In this document: in pieces, positions 54,452 through 63,700 of the stretch
Layout of the letters: each line of letters begins with the position of its first letter
Numbering within the stretch: position 1 is the stretch's first letter
DNA from: Chitinophaga sp. XS-30
GTDB taxonomy: Bacteria; Bacteroidota; Bacteroidia; Chitinophagales; Chitinophagaceae
Direction of reading: 5' to 3'
NCBI RefSeq assembly: GCF_008086345.1
Contig: NZ_CP043006.1
Coordinates: 1,982,032 to 2,046,031, forward strand
DNA length: 64,000 nucleotides
Position numbers and translations under genes: made by a program
The notes under the pieces: generated by a model
What the model was told of the DNA's origin: nothing
What the model saw: only the letters and a program-made list of their open reading frames with translations
Databases searched by the model: none

Positions 54452-55612
54452 ATGGAATTTGATCAGGAACATATCAGGCAATTATACCTGCAAAAGTTGA
54501 CCAATTCGCTGACTCCGGAAGAGGAGCAGGAACTGGAGGCCGCAATGCGTTCTTCAGCGGTACGACGAATGTGCAGGGAGCTGGATGACCTGTATGCTTC
54601 CCCTGAGATGCAGGATCTGTTGAGGGAAAAGCCTACCAGTACCCGATGGGATGAGCTGGTGGAGCATGTGATGGAGAAAGAAGAGGCCGTGGTCATCCAT
54701 AGCATGGGAGTCCGCCGCTGGTTGATGGCAGCCAGTGTAACGCTGGTAGTGTCGGTAGGGCTTTACCTGATCTGGCCGGAGCCCCGGCAACAATCCGTTA
54801 ACTTTTCCGCGCTGGCTGCGGCTACCGGAAAAAATTACGATATCCGCCTGAAATTGTCTACAGGAGAAGAGGTGGCGCTGACCGGCGCCGGTGCGCAGAA
54901 AAAAATCATGGCGGGAACGGTGCAACTGAGCAATCAAAATAAAACATTACGTTATGAGCATGGCGAAGCTCACGCAACGCAATGGAACACATTAGAAGTG
55001 CCCGCAAGGGAGGACTACAACATTGTTCTTTCTGACGGCACTGAAGTTAGCCTCAATTCAGCTTCGAGCCTGCGCTTCCCCTTCTCATTCAACGGTAGCA
55101 ATACCCGGGAAGTGGAAGTGCGGGGAGAAGCATTCTTCAAAGTAGCCCCCAATGCGAGTAAACCATTTATAGTTCGTACCCAGGCCGGCGATGTGCAGGT
55201 ATTGGGTACTTCTTTTAACATCAATACCTACCAACCCGGCAGGCTGAGCGCCTCGCTGGTAGAAGGCAGCATAAAGGCCGTGTATCGCGGCGATGCCAGG
55301 TTGCTCCGCCCCGGAGAACAGGTGGTCAATCAGACCTCTTCCGGAATGACTGTCCGGAAATTCGATGAAGATGAGGTCTTGTCCTGGAGAAAAGGGATCT
55401 ATTATTTCAACAGTAGCAGCATGGTAAAGGTAGCGGAAGTAATGGACCGCTGGTATGATGTGCAGGTGGTATTTGACAACCCGGCCATCGCATCGTACAA
55501 ACACGATGGAAAGCTGGAGAAATCAGTTCCCCTGGAGGATTTTCTCGAGGTACTGCGCCTGACACAGCGGATCAACTACAGGTTGGAAGATGGCGTATTG
55601 CATCTTTTTTAG
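54452..55612 (+). CDS. FecR-family anti-sigma factor of the SusCD locus
   Basis: A 386-aa single-pass regulator. The cytoplasmic N-terminus has an ASD-like helical region (1-85), a membrane segment at about 90-107 (WLMAASVTLVVSVGLYLIW), the FecR domain at about 185-280 (LSDGTEVSLNSASSLRF, VRGEAFFKV, VLGTSFNINTY) and a DUF4974 domain at about 315-385. I start at 54452 (MEFDQEHIRQ). It comes before, not after, its presumed sigma factor (56088), with a 67-aa gene between. It probably responds to the STN-bearing SusC protein downstream. Confidence 0.93.
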   Translation: MEFDQEHIRQLYLQKLTNSLTPEEEQELEAAMRSSAVRRMCRELDDLYASPEMQDLLREKPTSTRWDELVEHVMEKEEAVVIHSMGVRRWLMAASVTLVVSVGLYLIWPEPRQQSVNFSALAAATGKNYDIRLKLSTGEEVALTGAGAQKKIMAGTVQLSNQNKTLRYEHGEAHATQWNTLEVPAREDYNIVLSDGTEVSLNSASSLRFPFSFNGSNTREVEVRGEAFFKVAPNASKPFIVRTQAGDVQVLGTSFNINTYQPGRLSASLVEGSIKAVYRGDARLLRPGEQVVNQTSSGMTVRKFDEDEVLSWRKGIYYFNSSSMVKVAEVMDRWYDVQVVFDNPAIASYKHDGKLEKSVPLEDFLEVLRLTQRINYRLEDGVLHLF

Positions 55613-55651
55613 CACAAAAACGATTAGAAAATATTCTTTAAAGCCAGACAG

Positions 55652-55855
55652 ATGAAAAATGTTGATCTGACGAATAGACTGCAATATATATTCCTGGCCG
55701 ATAATCTAAGCTGGGAAGATTTTGCAGAACGGGTAGGAGAGAAGAATACCCGGCTGCGCAGTGAACTGATGGACCTCCTGGAAGAGACCAACGAGATCCT
55801 GTCTCATATCGGATACCATATCGAGATCGTAAAGGATGCTGAACGCATTCGCTAG
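55652..55855 (+). CDS. Small protein between FecR and the sigma factor, unknown
   Basis: A 67-aa acidic, helix-rich protein (RLQYIFLADNLSWEDFAERV, then LMDLLEETNEILSHIGY). It has no signal peptide, membrane segment or cysteine. It begins 39 bases after the FecR stop in the same direction, so co-transcription is likely. The early part could be a short helix-turn-helix, but this is weak. A role in tuning the sigma/anti-sigma pair is possible from position only. Confidence 0.6.
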   Translation: MKNVDLTNRLQYIFLADNLSWEDFAERVGEKNTRLRSELMDLLEETNEILSHIGYHIEIVKDAERIR

Positions 55856-56087
55856 TACCCTCCTTTTTTGCCTGCTTTTATCCAATACGGACTTTTTTTG
55901 GGTTTTTCACCAATGCAATCGCCTATTAACCGAAGATTAACATCTTCAAATGATTCAAGCAGCAGTTTTTTCAGTATTTTCAATAAGATGTTTCAACCGG
56001 ATAATTTTTCAAAACAGGTTAACAGAAATTTACTAACTTGTTTTGAATTTGCTGTATTTGAACAAGTTGCCAATCTTACTCTGATTT
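55856..56087. other. AT-rich spacer with an inverted repeat before the sigma gene
   Basis: No gene. AACTTGTT (56035-56042) and AACAAGTT (56061-56068) form a perfect 8-bp inverted repeat 20 bases before the sigma-factor start. A near -7 box (TGTATTTG at 56053) lies inside. It is a candidate control site for the sigma gene. Confidence 0.45.
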
Positions 56088-56621
56088 ATGAATGAAGAAT
56101 GCACAACTATGAATGGTTCCGGGCTTACGGAGGAGGAATTTAAAGTTTTGTATTTCAGTTTTCGCGAAGCACTCGTCGTAGAGGCTTTCAGGATTTTGCG
56201 TGACGGGCATGAAGCGGAAGACGTTGTACAGGATACATTTATCCGCCTATGGGAGAATAATTATCTGAAGGATGTAAATCCGGCTGCGATCAGATCCTAT
56301 CTGTACAGCGCGGTAAAGAATAATTGCCTGACCCGGAAGAGCGCAAAAGAAAGTACGGAAAAAAGACATGGCCATTTCGTAGATATGAATGGCGGTTATA
56401 TTATAGAAGACCAGTCAGAGACCTGGGAATTGCGCGAACGTATCAACCAGGCAGTACAGGATCTGCCCTTGCAACGCCGTTGGGCCTTTACGAAGACCTA
56501 TATCGATAATAAATCGTACCGGGAAGCCGGTCAGGAAATGGGATTGGCCATGGAAACAGTAAAAAGCCATGTAAAGATCGCCCTTAAAACCCTGCGTATT
56601 TCCCTGTCAGGCCTGCGCTGA
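56088..56621 (+). CDS. ECF sigma factor of the SusCD locus
   Basis: A 177-aa ECF sigma factor with region 2 (FREALVVEAFRILRDGHEAEDVVQDTFIRLWEN, given here in part as GHEAEDVVQDTFIRLWEN) and region 4 (LPLQRRWAFTKTYIDNKSY, then LAMETVKSHVKIALKTL). It is expected to be restrained by the upstream FecR and to drive susC-susD. A terminator separates it from susC, so susC must have its own promoter, consistent with sigma-specific control. The start is 56088 or the ATG at 56109. Confidence 0.92.
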   Translation: MNEECTTMNGSGLTEEEFKVLYFSFREALVVEAFRILRDGHEAEDVVQDTFIRLWENNYLKDVNPAAIRSYLYSAVKNNCLTRKSAKESTEKRHGHFVDMNGGYIIEDQSETWELRERINQAVQDLPLQRRWAFTKTYIDNKSYREAGQEMGLAMETVKSHVKIALKTLRISLSGLR

Positions 56622-56664
56622 TTGTTAAGCGATTATTATTTACGAAGCTTTTGACATTTTTGTG

Positions 56665-56689
56665 ATCCTATGTTGCATAGGATTTTTTC
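56665..56689 (+). terminator. Terminator between the sigma gene and susC
   Basis: ATCCTATG pairs exactly with CATAGGAT around a 3-nt loop, followed by TTTTTT. It lies 44 bases past the sigma stop and 65 bases before susC. Confidence 0.85.
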
Positions 56690-56753
56690 ATTTTGCGTCC
56701 TGTAAAGATATCCACGCCATGTACAGCAACTTTTATAAAAAGGAAGAGATAAG

Positions 56754-59700
56754 ATGACAGGAACTGTTATATCGGCGCTGTATAAACGTTCAATCTGGAT
56801 CATACTATGGATCTTTACCTCTTCCGCATTGCTTGCACAAAACACCCCTTCAACATCCCGGCTGAACCTGAGCGGTAACCATACCGTGGCGGAAATATTC
56901 AGGGCCATACGCGTGCAGATGGGCCTGACCGCTTCTTTCAGCAACGCCGTAATAGACAAGGAACGAAAACTTTATGTGGATTTCAGGGATGCATCCCTCG
57001 AAGAAGTGATGGATGTGGTTACCGACGGGTTGTATGTTGCCTGGAGCCTGCGGGGAGACCTCGTGCTGCTGACTGCATCAGCAACGCAGCATGTGTCCCG
57101 CAGAACAAACCCGGCGCCGTTGACCGGTATTGTCCTGGACAATGAAGGCGCACCCGTGCCCGGCGCTTCCGTTGCCGTCAATGGCTCACCCAGAGGTTTC
57201 ACCGGCACCGATGGCAGCTTTCGCATAGAGAACGTGGCGGATAAATCAGTGCTCCTTATCAGCTCGGTCGGATACCTCGCCCGGCAACGCCGGCTGGATG
57301 GAGAACGGCATGTGATATTCCAGCTCGACCCCGCCATTACACATATGGAAGGCATCACCGTAGTGTCCACCGGTTTCCAGACCCTCCCGAAAGAACGCTC
57401 TACCGGTTCCTTTGTGCTGCTGGACAGGGAACTGATCAACCGGAGGCCCAACGGCAGCATCCTCGACAGGCTGGAAGGCATTACCAGCGGCCTGCTGAAT
57501 TTCAATACCCCATCCCTCGGACTGATCTCGAAGATGCCATCCAGCGCTTCCCTCGGCATGAACCTCCGGGGCATCAGCACTTTATCTCCCAACCAGGTCA
57601 ACCCCAATCCGCTGATCGTACTGGATAATTTTCCATACGAAGGCGATATCAGGAATATCAACCCTAACGATATCGAATCCATCACCGTACTGAAAGATGC
57701 CGCCTCTGCGAGCATCTGGGGATCAAGAAGCGGTAACGGCGTCATCGTGCTCACCACCCGCAAAGGCCGGAAGAACCAGAAAATGCGGATGGACTTCAAT
57801 ACAAATCTCACCATCACCCGCAAACCGGATCTCTATTATGATCCCAATTACATGAGTGCGGCAGATTATATCGATGTGGAGGAAGAACTTTTTGAAGCCG
57901 GTTATTTCAATTCCGATATCAGCAACCAGAGCAGTTTTCCCCCGCTGTCCCCCGTAGTGGAGATACTGGCCAGGGAAAGGAACGGCCTGCTTTCCGAAGC
58001 TGAAGCCAATGCACAGATCAATGCGCTGAAATCCAATGACGTCAGAAAGGACTTTCTCCGGCATATCTACCAGGAAGCCGTCAGCCAGCAATATGCGCTG
58101 AGCATGCACGGCGGCTCCGAAGATCATGCCTACTATCTTTCCGTGGGCCATGACCGGAACCGGGACAACCTGGTGAGGAACGGCAATGTCCGGTCAACGA
58201 TCACTTCTTCCAATACCTACACACCGGTAAAAGGCCTGGAGGTCACCGCCTATATCAATTACAGCCACAGCAGGGTGAACCAGCATAATGAGCTGCGGTT
58301 CGGCGCCCTGTCTGTAAACGGTACAAAATACGGCATGCTGTATCCTTATGCCCGGCTGGCCGATGCCAACGGTCATGCGCTGCCTACCGCCAGGGATTAC
58401 AGGCCTTCCTTCATAGACAGCATTTCCCAGGAAGGGTATAAGGACTGGCACTACCGTCCCCTCGACGAGATCAGGAATGCGGACAATAGCACAACTATAC
58501 AGGACCTTGTGCTGCGCGCCTCTGTCAAATACCGGTTCACACCATTTCTCAATGCCGAAATGCAATACCAGAATGAAAGGCAGCTGATCTCCTCCCGGAA
58601 CTATAGAAATGAGCATAGCTACTTTGCCCGTAACCTGATCAACAGATTTTCCGTGAAAGACCCGGTTACCGGTATTTTCACCTATAATTTCCCGAAAGGC
58701 GGTATCCTTTCGCTGGGCGATTACGACTGGCGGGCCAATAACCTTCGCGCCAATCTCAACTATCACCAGAAGTTCAACGACCATGGCATAACGGCCATTC
58801 TGGGAGGAGAGATCAGGGAATTGTCAGCCGTTGGTACGGAGCGGCATACCATCGGGTACTCGGACGCCACCGGCACCGGTACGCCCAATCTGAACTATAA
58901 CACACTGTATCCCACTTTCCCAAGCGGAGCATCCACACTTAATACCGCCTTCCCCATGAACGGAGATGTGTCCGGTATCCTGAACAGATTTGTTTCCTAC
59001 TACGCCAATGTGGGCTACAGCTACAAAGAACGGTACGATTTTACGGTCAGCGGCAGAAAGGATGGTGCGAACCTCTTTGGTGTGCGCACGAATGAAAAGA
59101 TCACACCGCTCTGGTCCATGGGCCTGGGCTGGGATATCAGCCGGGAGCCATTTTACCGTGCGGGGAGCTGGTTACCCGAGTTGCGCCTGCGCAGCTCGTA
59201 CGGGTTTAACGGTAATGTGTATAATGGTTCGGCGTATATGACTGGGACATACCTGACGGAACCATTAACAGGGTTGCCTTCGATTGTCAATATTTCACCG
59301 CAGAATGATCAGCTGCGATGGGAGAAAGTGAAAATATTTAATGCAGGTCTGGACTTTATGTCGAAAGGCGCAAGGTTTTCCGGCACGGTAGAGTATTTTG
59401 ACAAGAGGGGCCTGGATCTGATCGAAAGAGCGAATGTAGCGCCGCAGGTTGGTTTTGTAACGGTGATCAAGAACTCGGCTACCACCCGTACGGCTGGTTT
59501 CGATATTACCCTGAGAGGAAAGATATTGGATGGGCCTGTGAAATGGATGTCGACTTTACTTTTCAGTCAGTTGAAGGATAAGATTATCGATTATGATATG
59601 AAGCCTAATGCTAATTCGGTCATACTAAAAGATCCTTTAGGAATTCTTTATGTTGAAGGGAAACCCATAAGGGGGTTGCTCAGTTATAAATGGGCCGGCC

Positions 59701-60299
59701 TGGACCCAACAAACGGTGATCCCAGAGGCTACCTGAATGGAGATGTGAGCACAGATTACAGTGGGATCATCAATAATTATAACCCCGATAGTCTTGTGTT
59801 TCATGGTTCAGCTTCACCGACAATTTATGGAGCTTTCAGGAATGACTTTGTTTTCAAAGGATTTTCGCTGTCACTGAATGTGACATATAAACTGGGTTAT
59901 TATTTCAGGAGAGCGGGTGTTAGTTTGAATTACCCGAGTATATTGACCGGTAGTATGAATAGGGATTATGGTGCTAGATGGCAAACACCTGGAGATGAAA
60001 TAACTGGCAATGTGCCATCCCTGAGATATCCTCCAAATAATTTCCGCAATAACTTTTATCAATATTCCGAGATACTTGTTGAGAGAGGGGATCATATAAG
60101 ATTGCAGGACATTCGCTTCGGTTACGTAATTCCATCGAAACGTCGCGGTATTCAAGTATATACTTATCTTAATAACCTGGGAATTATCTGGCGGGCCAAT
60201 AAACAAAAGTTGGATCCGGATGTAGATCATCTTTCCCCCAACGTTCACATGTTACCGAATCCATTCTCGTGTACATTTGGTGTGCAGACTACCTTTTAA
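56754..60299 (+). CDS. SusC/RagA-family TonB-dependent receptor with STN domain
   Basis: A 1181-aa outer-membrane transporter for glycans or peptides. Signal peptide 1-28 (ending LLA), STN domain about 45-105 (HTVAEIFRAIRVQMGL), carboxypeptidase-regulatory domain about 120-195 (LTGIVLDNEGAPVPGASV), plug with the SusC signature ASIWGSRSGNGVIVLTTRKG (about 320-340), then the barrel to the C-terminus. The STN domain fits control by the upstream FecR/sigma pair. AGGA 9 bases before the ATG is a plausible ribosome site. Composition changes within the gene: about 50-53% GC in lines sampled to 58.8 kb, 32% at 59.6 kb. Confidence 0.95.
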   Translation: MTGTVISALYKRSIWIILWIFTSSALLAQNTPSTSRLNLSGNHTVAEIFRAIRVQMGLTASFSNAVIDKERKLYVDFRDASLEEVMDVVTDGLYVAWSLRGDLVLLTASATQHVSRRTNPAPLTGIVLDNEGAPVPGASVAVNGSPRGFTGTDGSFRIENVADKSVLLISSVGYLARQRRLDGERHVIFQLDPAITHMEGITVVSTGFQTLPKERSTGSFVLLDRELINRRPNGSILDRLEGITSGLLNFNTPSLGLISKMPSSASLGMNLRGISTLSPNQVNPNPLIVLDNFPYEGDIRNINPNDIESITVLKDAASASIWGSRSGNGVIVLTTRKGRKNQKMRMDFNTNLTITRKPDLYYDPNYMSAADYIDVEEELFEAGYFNSDISNQSSFPPLSPVVEILARERNGLLSEAEANAQINALKSNDVRKDFLRHIYQEAVSQQYALSMHGGSEDHAYYLSVGHDRNRDNLVRNGNVRSTITSSNTYTPVKGLEVTAYINYSHSRVNQHNELRFGALSVNGTKYGMLYPYARLADANGHALPTARDYRPSFIDSISQEGYKDWHYRPLDEIRNADNSTTIQDLVLRASVKYRFTPFLNAEMQYQNERQLISSRNYRNEHSYFARNLINRFSVKDPVTGIFTYNFPKGGILSLGDYDWRANNLRANLNYHQKFNDHGITAILGGEIRELSAVGTERHTIGYSDATGTGTPNLNYNTLYPTFPSGASTLNTAFPMNGDVSGILNRFVSYYANVGYSYKERYDFTVSGRKDGANLFGVRTNEKITPLWSMGLGWDISREPFYRAGSWLPELRLRSSYGFNGNVYNGSAYMTGTYLTEPLTGLPSIVNISPQNDQLRWEKVKIFNAGLDFMSKGARFSGTVEYFDKRGLDLIERANVAPQVGFVTVIKNSATTRTAGFDITLRGKILDGPVKWMSTLLFSQLKDKIIDYDMKPNANSVILKDPLGILYVEGKPIRGLLSYKWAGLDPTNGDPRGYLNGDVSTDYSGIINNYNPDSLVFHGSASPTIYGAFRNDFVFKGFSLSLNVTYKLGYYFRRAGVSLNYPSILTGSMNRDYGARWQTPGDEITGNVPSLRYPPNNFRNNFYQYSEILVERGDHIRLQDIRFGYVIPSKRRGIQVYTYLNNLGIIWRANKQKLDPDVDHLSPNVHMLPNPFSCTFGVQTTF

Positions 60300-60309
60300 C
60301 AATACGCCG

Positions 60310-61698
60310 ATGAAAAAAGCTATAAAAATCAGTTTATTTTGTTTAACGGTTATGGCAGGTTGCCAAAAACAGAATGATTGGTTGGATGCAAAAAGACAGC
60401 AATCTGATATAGTACCCACGACTTTGGATGATTTCCAGGCGATATTGGATAACTCAATTATGAATGCAAACTATCCGGTAATCGGGCAGTTGGGAGGAGA
60501 TAATTATTACTTTCCAGACGATAATATTGGTGTAGTCAGTTCTATTGAACGAAATGCATATATCTGGTCGAAAGATATTTTTGAGGGGTCAGTTTCCTCC
60601 GACTATACATTTTCTTACGTTGTTGTAGGATATGCTAATATTGTACTGGAAGGATTAAATAATGTGCAGGTTGATGCCGTCAATTTGGAGCGGTACAGTA
60701 GTATCAAAGGGCAAGCCCTGTTCTTTAGGTCCAGTATGTTTTATGAATTGGCCAGTATTTTTTGTAAGCCTTTTGATAATGAAACCGCAGCAACAGATTT
60801 AGGAATTTGCATTAGGACAAAATCCAACGTCAACCAAATTGAACCCAGATCCACTATTCAGCGTACTTACGAACAAATTGTCAACGATTTAAGTTTAGCA
60901 GTTACTTTGTTGCCTGCTGCTCAATCTCACAAAACAAGGCCGTCAAAGCCTGCCGCTTTTGCATTGCTGGCAAGGGTTTATTTATTGATGGGGGATTATA
61001 TGAATGCCAGGCGGTTTGCCGATTCTACTTTGGTTTATTCAAATGCGTTGCTGGATTTTAACAGCAGTGCAGTTTCGCTTTCTAAGCCATATAGGTTTCC
61101 TGATTTTTCGACAGGCAATGACGAGATTATTTTTTATGCTTATGCAATTGGATACGGTGCGACGATTCCCAGTGAGAGCCTGAATCGTTCATACGTTGAC
61201 AGTGTATTATATGATTCTTACGATAACGATGATCTGAGAAAAGATTATTTCTTTAGTGTCGCAACTTCAGGTAAACCAAAGTTTCGAGGAACGTATGCGG
61301 GGATAGGCAGAAATTTTGCAGGATTGGCCACAAATGAAATATACTTGATAAGGGCGGAATGCAATGCAAGGCTTGGCAATCCAAGTGCCGCTGTTGCTGA
61401 TATAAATACTTTGTTGGAAAAGCGGTATAAAACAGGCACTTACATTCCGTTTGATACCAACGATGCCGATATAGCCTTGCTAAAAATACTAAATGAAAGA
61501 AGAAGAGAGTTGCCGTTTTCTGGACAGATACGATGGCAGGATTTGAGAAGATTGAATAAAGAACCTCGTTTTGCCAAGACGCTTATAAGGAATGTAGGTG
61601 GAACGCTGTATCAATTGATCCCGAATGATAAACGATATGTTTATCCCTTCCCCCAGAATGAAATTGACCATGCCGGAATTGAGCAGAATGAAAGATAG
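60310..61698 (+). CDS. SusD/RagB-family nutrient-binding lipoprotein
   Basis: A 462-aa outer-membrane lipoprotein partner of SusC. Lipobox VMAGC gives Cys18 as the first mature residue. The SusD fold is shown by QRTYEQIVNDLSLAVTLLP, KPAAFALLARVYLLMGDY, NEIYLIRAECNARLG and the C-terminal LNERRRELPFSGQIRWQDL and PFPQNEI. The start at 60310 (MKKAIKISLF) is 10 bases after the susC stop; the ATG at 60277 overlaps susC and spoils the signal peptide. It is strikingly AT-rich, with sampled 60-base lines at 30-38% GC. Confidence 0.94.
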   Translation: MKKAIKISLFCLTVMAGCQKQNDWLDAKRQQSDIVPTTLDDFQAILDNSIMNANYPVIGQLGGDNYYFPDDNIGVVSSIERNAYIWSKDIFEGSVSSDYTFSYVVVGYANIVLEGLNNVQVDAVNLERYSSIKGQALFFRSSMFYELASIFCKPFDNETAATDLGICIRTKSNVNQIEPRSTIQRTYEQIVNDLSLAVTLLPAAQSHKTRPSKPAAFALLARVYLLMGDYMNARRFADSTLVYSNALLDFNSSAVSLSKPYRFPDFSTGNDEIIFYAYAIGYGATIPSESLNRSYVDSVLYDSYDNDDLRKDYFFSVATSGKPKFRGTYAGIGRNFAGLATNEIYLIRAECNARLGNPSAAVADINTLLEKRYKTGTYIPFDTNDADIALLKILNERRRELPFSGQIRWQDLRRLNKEPRFAKTLIRNVGGTLYQLIPNDKRYVYPFPQNEIDHAGIEQNER

Positions 61699-61713
61699 TG
61701 CGCGACTGGTAAA

Positions 61714-61748
61714 AACAGGTTGTTGACTTTAGATTTCAACAACCTGTT
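61714..61748. terminator. Hairpin between converging susD and the DUF6520-like gene
   Basis: AACAGGTTGTTGA pairs exactly with TCAACAACCTGTT (13 bp) around a 9-nt loop. A five-base A-run on its left gives a T-run on the minus strand, so it is a good terminator for the minus-strand gene. On the plus side it is followed by CGTATTT and may stop susD transcripts less well. Confidence 0.75.
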
Positions 61749-61762
61749 CGTATTTGCGTAAC

Positions 61763-62035
61763 TCAATCATATGAACTGATGATGATACATTCATATGAAG
61801 GTATGGATTGTCCTTGTTGGTAGCCATTTGCTGCACTAACCACGCAAACATTGTCAAACCCGGGGGCACCGCAAGTACCAGATGGTTCTTCTAGCGCCAC
61901 AGGATAAAACGAGTTGTATTGAGAAGTGCCAGCGACGATATAATAATGCTGTGCCCTCATCTGATAATTGGCATACCCGCCGGCCGCGCTTAAAATCAGG
62001 GCGCCTACCAGTGCAACTAGTTTGATCTTTTTCAT
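61763..62035 (-). CDS. Small exported three-cysteine protein, DUF6520-like
   Basis: A 90-aa protein with signal-like start MKKIKLVALVGALILSAAGG and a mature part of about 68 residues holding Cys55, Cys64 and Cys83 (PSGTCGAPGFDNVCVV, IPSYECIIIS). Size, signal and cysteine pattern resemble the DUF6520 family of Bacteroidota, whose role is unknown. It follows a MauE-like gene on the same strand after 94 bases and ends at a hairpin. Spaced cysteines suggest disulfide or other maturation, perhaps by the neighbour. This is inference. Confidence 0.65.
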   Translation of the reverse strand: MKKIKLVALVGALILSAAGGYANYQMRAQHYYIVAGTSQYNSFYPVALEEPSGTCGAPGFDNVCVVSAANGYQQGQSIPSYECIIISSYD

Positions 62036-62129
62036 GGAAAAATTGGTTTTGTTGGTTTTAAAAATCTTCGAACATTATTTAATTGATATGCAGGTGGCTA
62101 AACCTGCCTTGTAATAGGGATAAGTTGCC

Positions 62130-62579
62130 TCAAGACGCCAATATCGTGCCGTTATCCTGTTTATCTTGTTGCTGTTTCCTGTGCAGGATAATACCTGCAA
62201 TGCTGATGAACACGAAGAACAAATTGAAGAAAAGATGTTGTGTCCAGTTCAACTGGCTAATCACTCCGCCACATGAACAGGGTATCTTGCCAAAATAGTT
62301 CAACTGGATCAGTATGATATACACTGTAAATATCACCATCAGTATCAAAGAGGCCCAAAGACCGGCCATCAGTGTTCGTTTATAGATCAGCATGGCAGCT
62401 ATAACAAATTCCAGTCCCGGAATACCGAATACGATCCAGGGTGTGAAACGGTTGTCCAACGGCTGAGCATCTATCTGGAATGAAAAGTGCTTGTAATCGA
62501 CCAGTTTGCTCGTCGCCGCATACACGAATAGTATAAAAAGCAGCAACGCGATGGTTTCCACCAACCATTTTCTTGACAT
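62130..62579 (-). CDS. MauE/DoxX-like four-helix membrane protein
   Basis: A 149-aa membrane protein with four predicted segments (about 5-22, 47-65, 73-93, 115-130). A CSCGG motif (Cys101, Cys103) lies at the loop between segments 3 and 4, as in MauE-type redox-associated proteins needed for methylamine dehydrogenase maturation. No methylamine dehydrogenase is nearby, so the partner must be different, possibly the adjacent three-cysteine protein. Gene order on this strand is AraC, MauE-like, DUF6520-like. Confidence 0.8.
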   Translation of the reverse strand: MSRKWLVETIALLLFILFVYAATSKLVDYKHFSFQIDAQPLDNRFTPWIVFGIPGLEFVIAAMLIYKRTLMAGLWASLILMVIFTVYIILIQLNYFGKIPCSCGGVISQLNWTQHLFFNLFFVFISIAGIILHRKQQQDKQDNGTILAS

Positions 62580-62758
62580 AGATTAAAATTTATAACAGGC
62601 TAAAGTTGCTTCCCGGTTGTTGGTGTTGGTTTTTGATCTCTGCATGTCTCTGCCGTCGAATTGACAGTTATATTTCTCACATGTAATGTATAAAGTCAGC
62701 CGCTGTGAAATTAATAATATTATTTTTAAATCGCTGTGCCGAAATAGAAAGTTTCTTT
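62580..62758. other. Spacer between the AraC and MauE-like genes
   Basis: 179 bases without a convincing gene. A 63-codon minus-strand frame (62583-62774) exists but has no family features, runs into the AraC 3' end and looks like chance. No exact TAnnTTTG box was found. Confidence 0.4.
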
Positions 62759-63700
62759 TCAAAGAGGATTGCACTCCCGGCGGCGAGAGTGCCTGAAAGC
62801 GGAAGGGGATTGTTTGTATAATGCATTGAATATCCGTGCGAAGCTGGCAGCCGACTCGTATCCCACCTCCCAGGCGATTTCGTGTACGGGCATATCTGTC
62901 TGATACAGTAGTAATTTTGCCCGTGACAGCCGTTCCTGGCGGATGTAGTCAGTCAGATGATGTTTGTACACTTGTTTATAGGAATATCTTAATTGGGCAG
63001 CCGGTATGTCGAACCGGTCCGCCAGCGTTTGGAGGGACATTTTTTTGCCAACATTCTCCCGTATATAACCTCTTACTTCCTCCAGTTTCCCGAAGTCGCG
63101 ATGCCGCGGGCGGCCCTGCTGGCAACTGAATTCATGCATGGTGCTGAATAGGAGATCGAGGAAAAGCACTTGTCGCTTGAAGCGCCAGGTATCGCCTTTA
63201 ACCTTGTTCTGCAGAATGTCGTTTATCAGTCTGCGGCAATTCTCATTGCAGCTGATATTCAGGACCCCGGCCACCGGGTGGGCGGTATTGTCCAGCAGGG
63301 AGGTGAGTAATGGGTTGAATAACAGGAGCATGATCCGGGAATAACCTGGTTCAATGCTCAATGCCGGAGCTTCGGGGCCGTGCAGCAGCGTGCAGCCCTG
63401 TTCCTGAAGTTGCAGGGAACCATAGGGGGCCAGCAGGGACGCCTTACCCGTCAGCATATACAACAATGCGAGGGAAGATCCTGGCAGACCGGCCTGCAGG
63501 GTGGTTCTTTTTTCCAGGTTAACGTCGCATATCCATGCAGTATAATGCTGATCCTGAAAGTATTGCAGGAGAATATTACCATATGGCGCTTCGGCACACA
63601 ACGTTTGGGCCTCGTTCAGGACAAAAGGGCCTGGTGCGGCAGGGACCTGCTGCAAATAGCTGAACTGATCGCCCTGAAGAATACCGGGTGTCACGCTCAT
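62759..63700 (-). CDS. AraC-family transcriptional regulator
   Basis: A 313-aa regulator. The N-terminal 195 residues are a variable effector or dimer domain. The C-terminal 100 residues carry two helix-turn-helix motifs (MSLQTLADRFDIPAAQLRYSY and VHEIAWEVGYESAASFARIF), ending FRHSRRRECNPL. The first motif has the PxQLxYxY pattern of the Bacteroidota AraC group. It is GC-rich like the genome average, unlike the two small genes after it, and may control them. Confidence 0.93.
   Translation of the reverse strand: MSVTPGILQGDQFSYLQQVPAAPGPFVLNEAQTLCAEAPYGNILLQYFQDQHYTAWICDVNLEKRTTLQAGLPGSSLALLYMLTGKASLLAPYGSLQLQEQGCTLLHGPEAPALSIEPGYSRIMLLLFNPLLTSLLDNTAHPVAGVLNISCNENCRRLINDILQNKVKGDTWRFKRQVLFLDLLFSTMHEFSCQQGRPRHRDFGKLEEVRGYIRENVGKKMSLQTLADRFDIPAAQLRYSYKQVYKHHLTDYIRQERLSRAKLLLYQTDMPVHEIAWEVGYESAASFARIFNALYKQSPSAFRHSRRRECNPL

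Noticed and set aside
62583..62774. 63-codon minus-strand frame between the AraC and MauE-like genes
   Set aside because: Lacks a signal, domain or convincing start, and overlaps the AraC 3' end.
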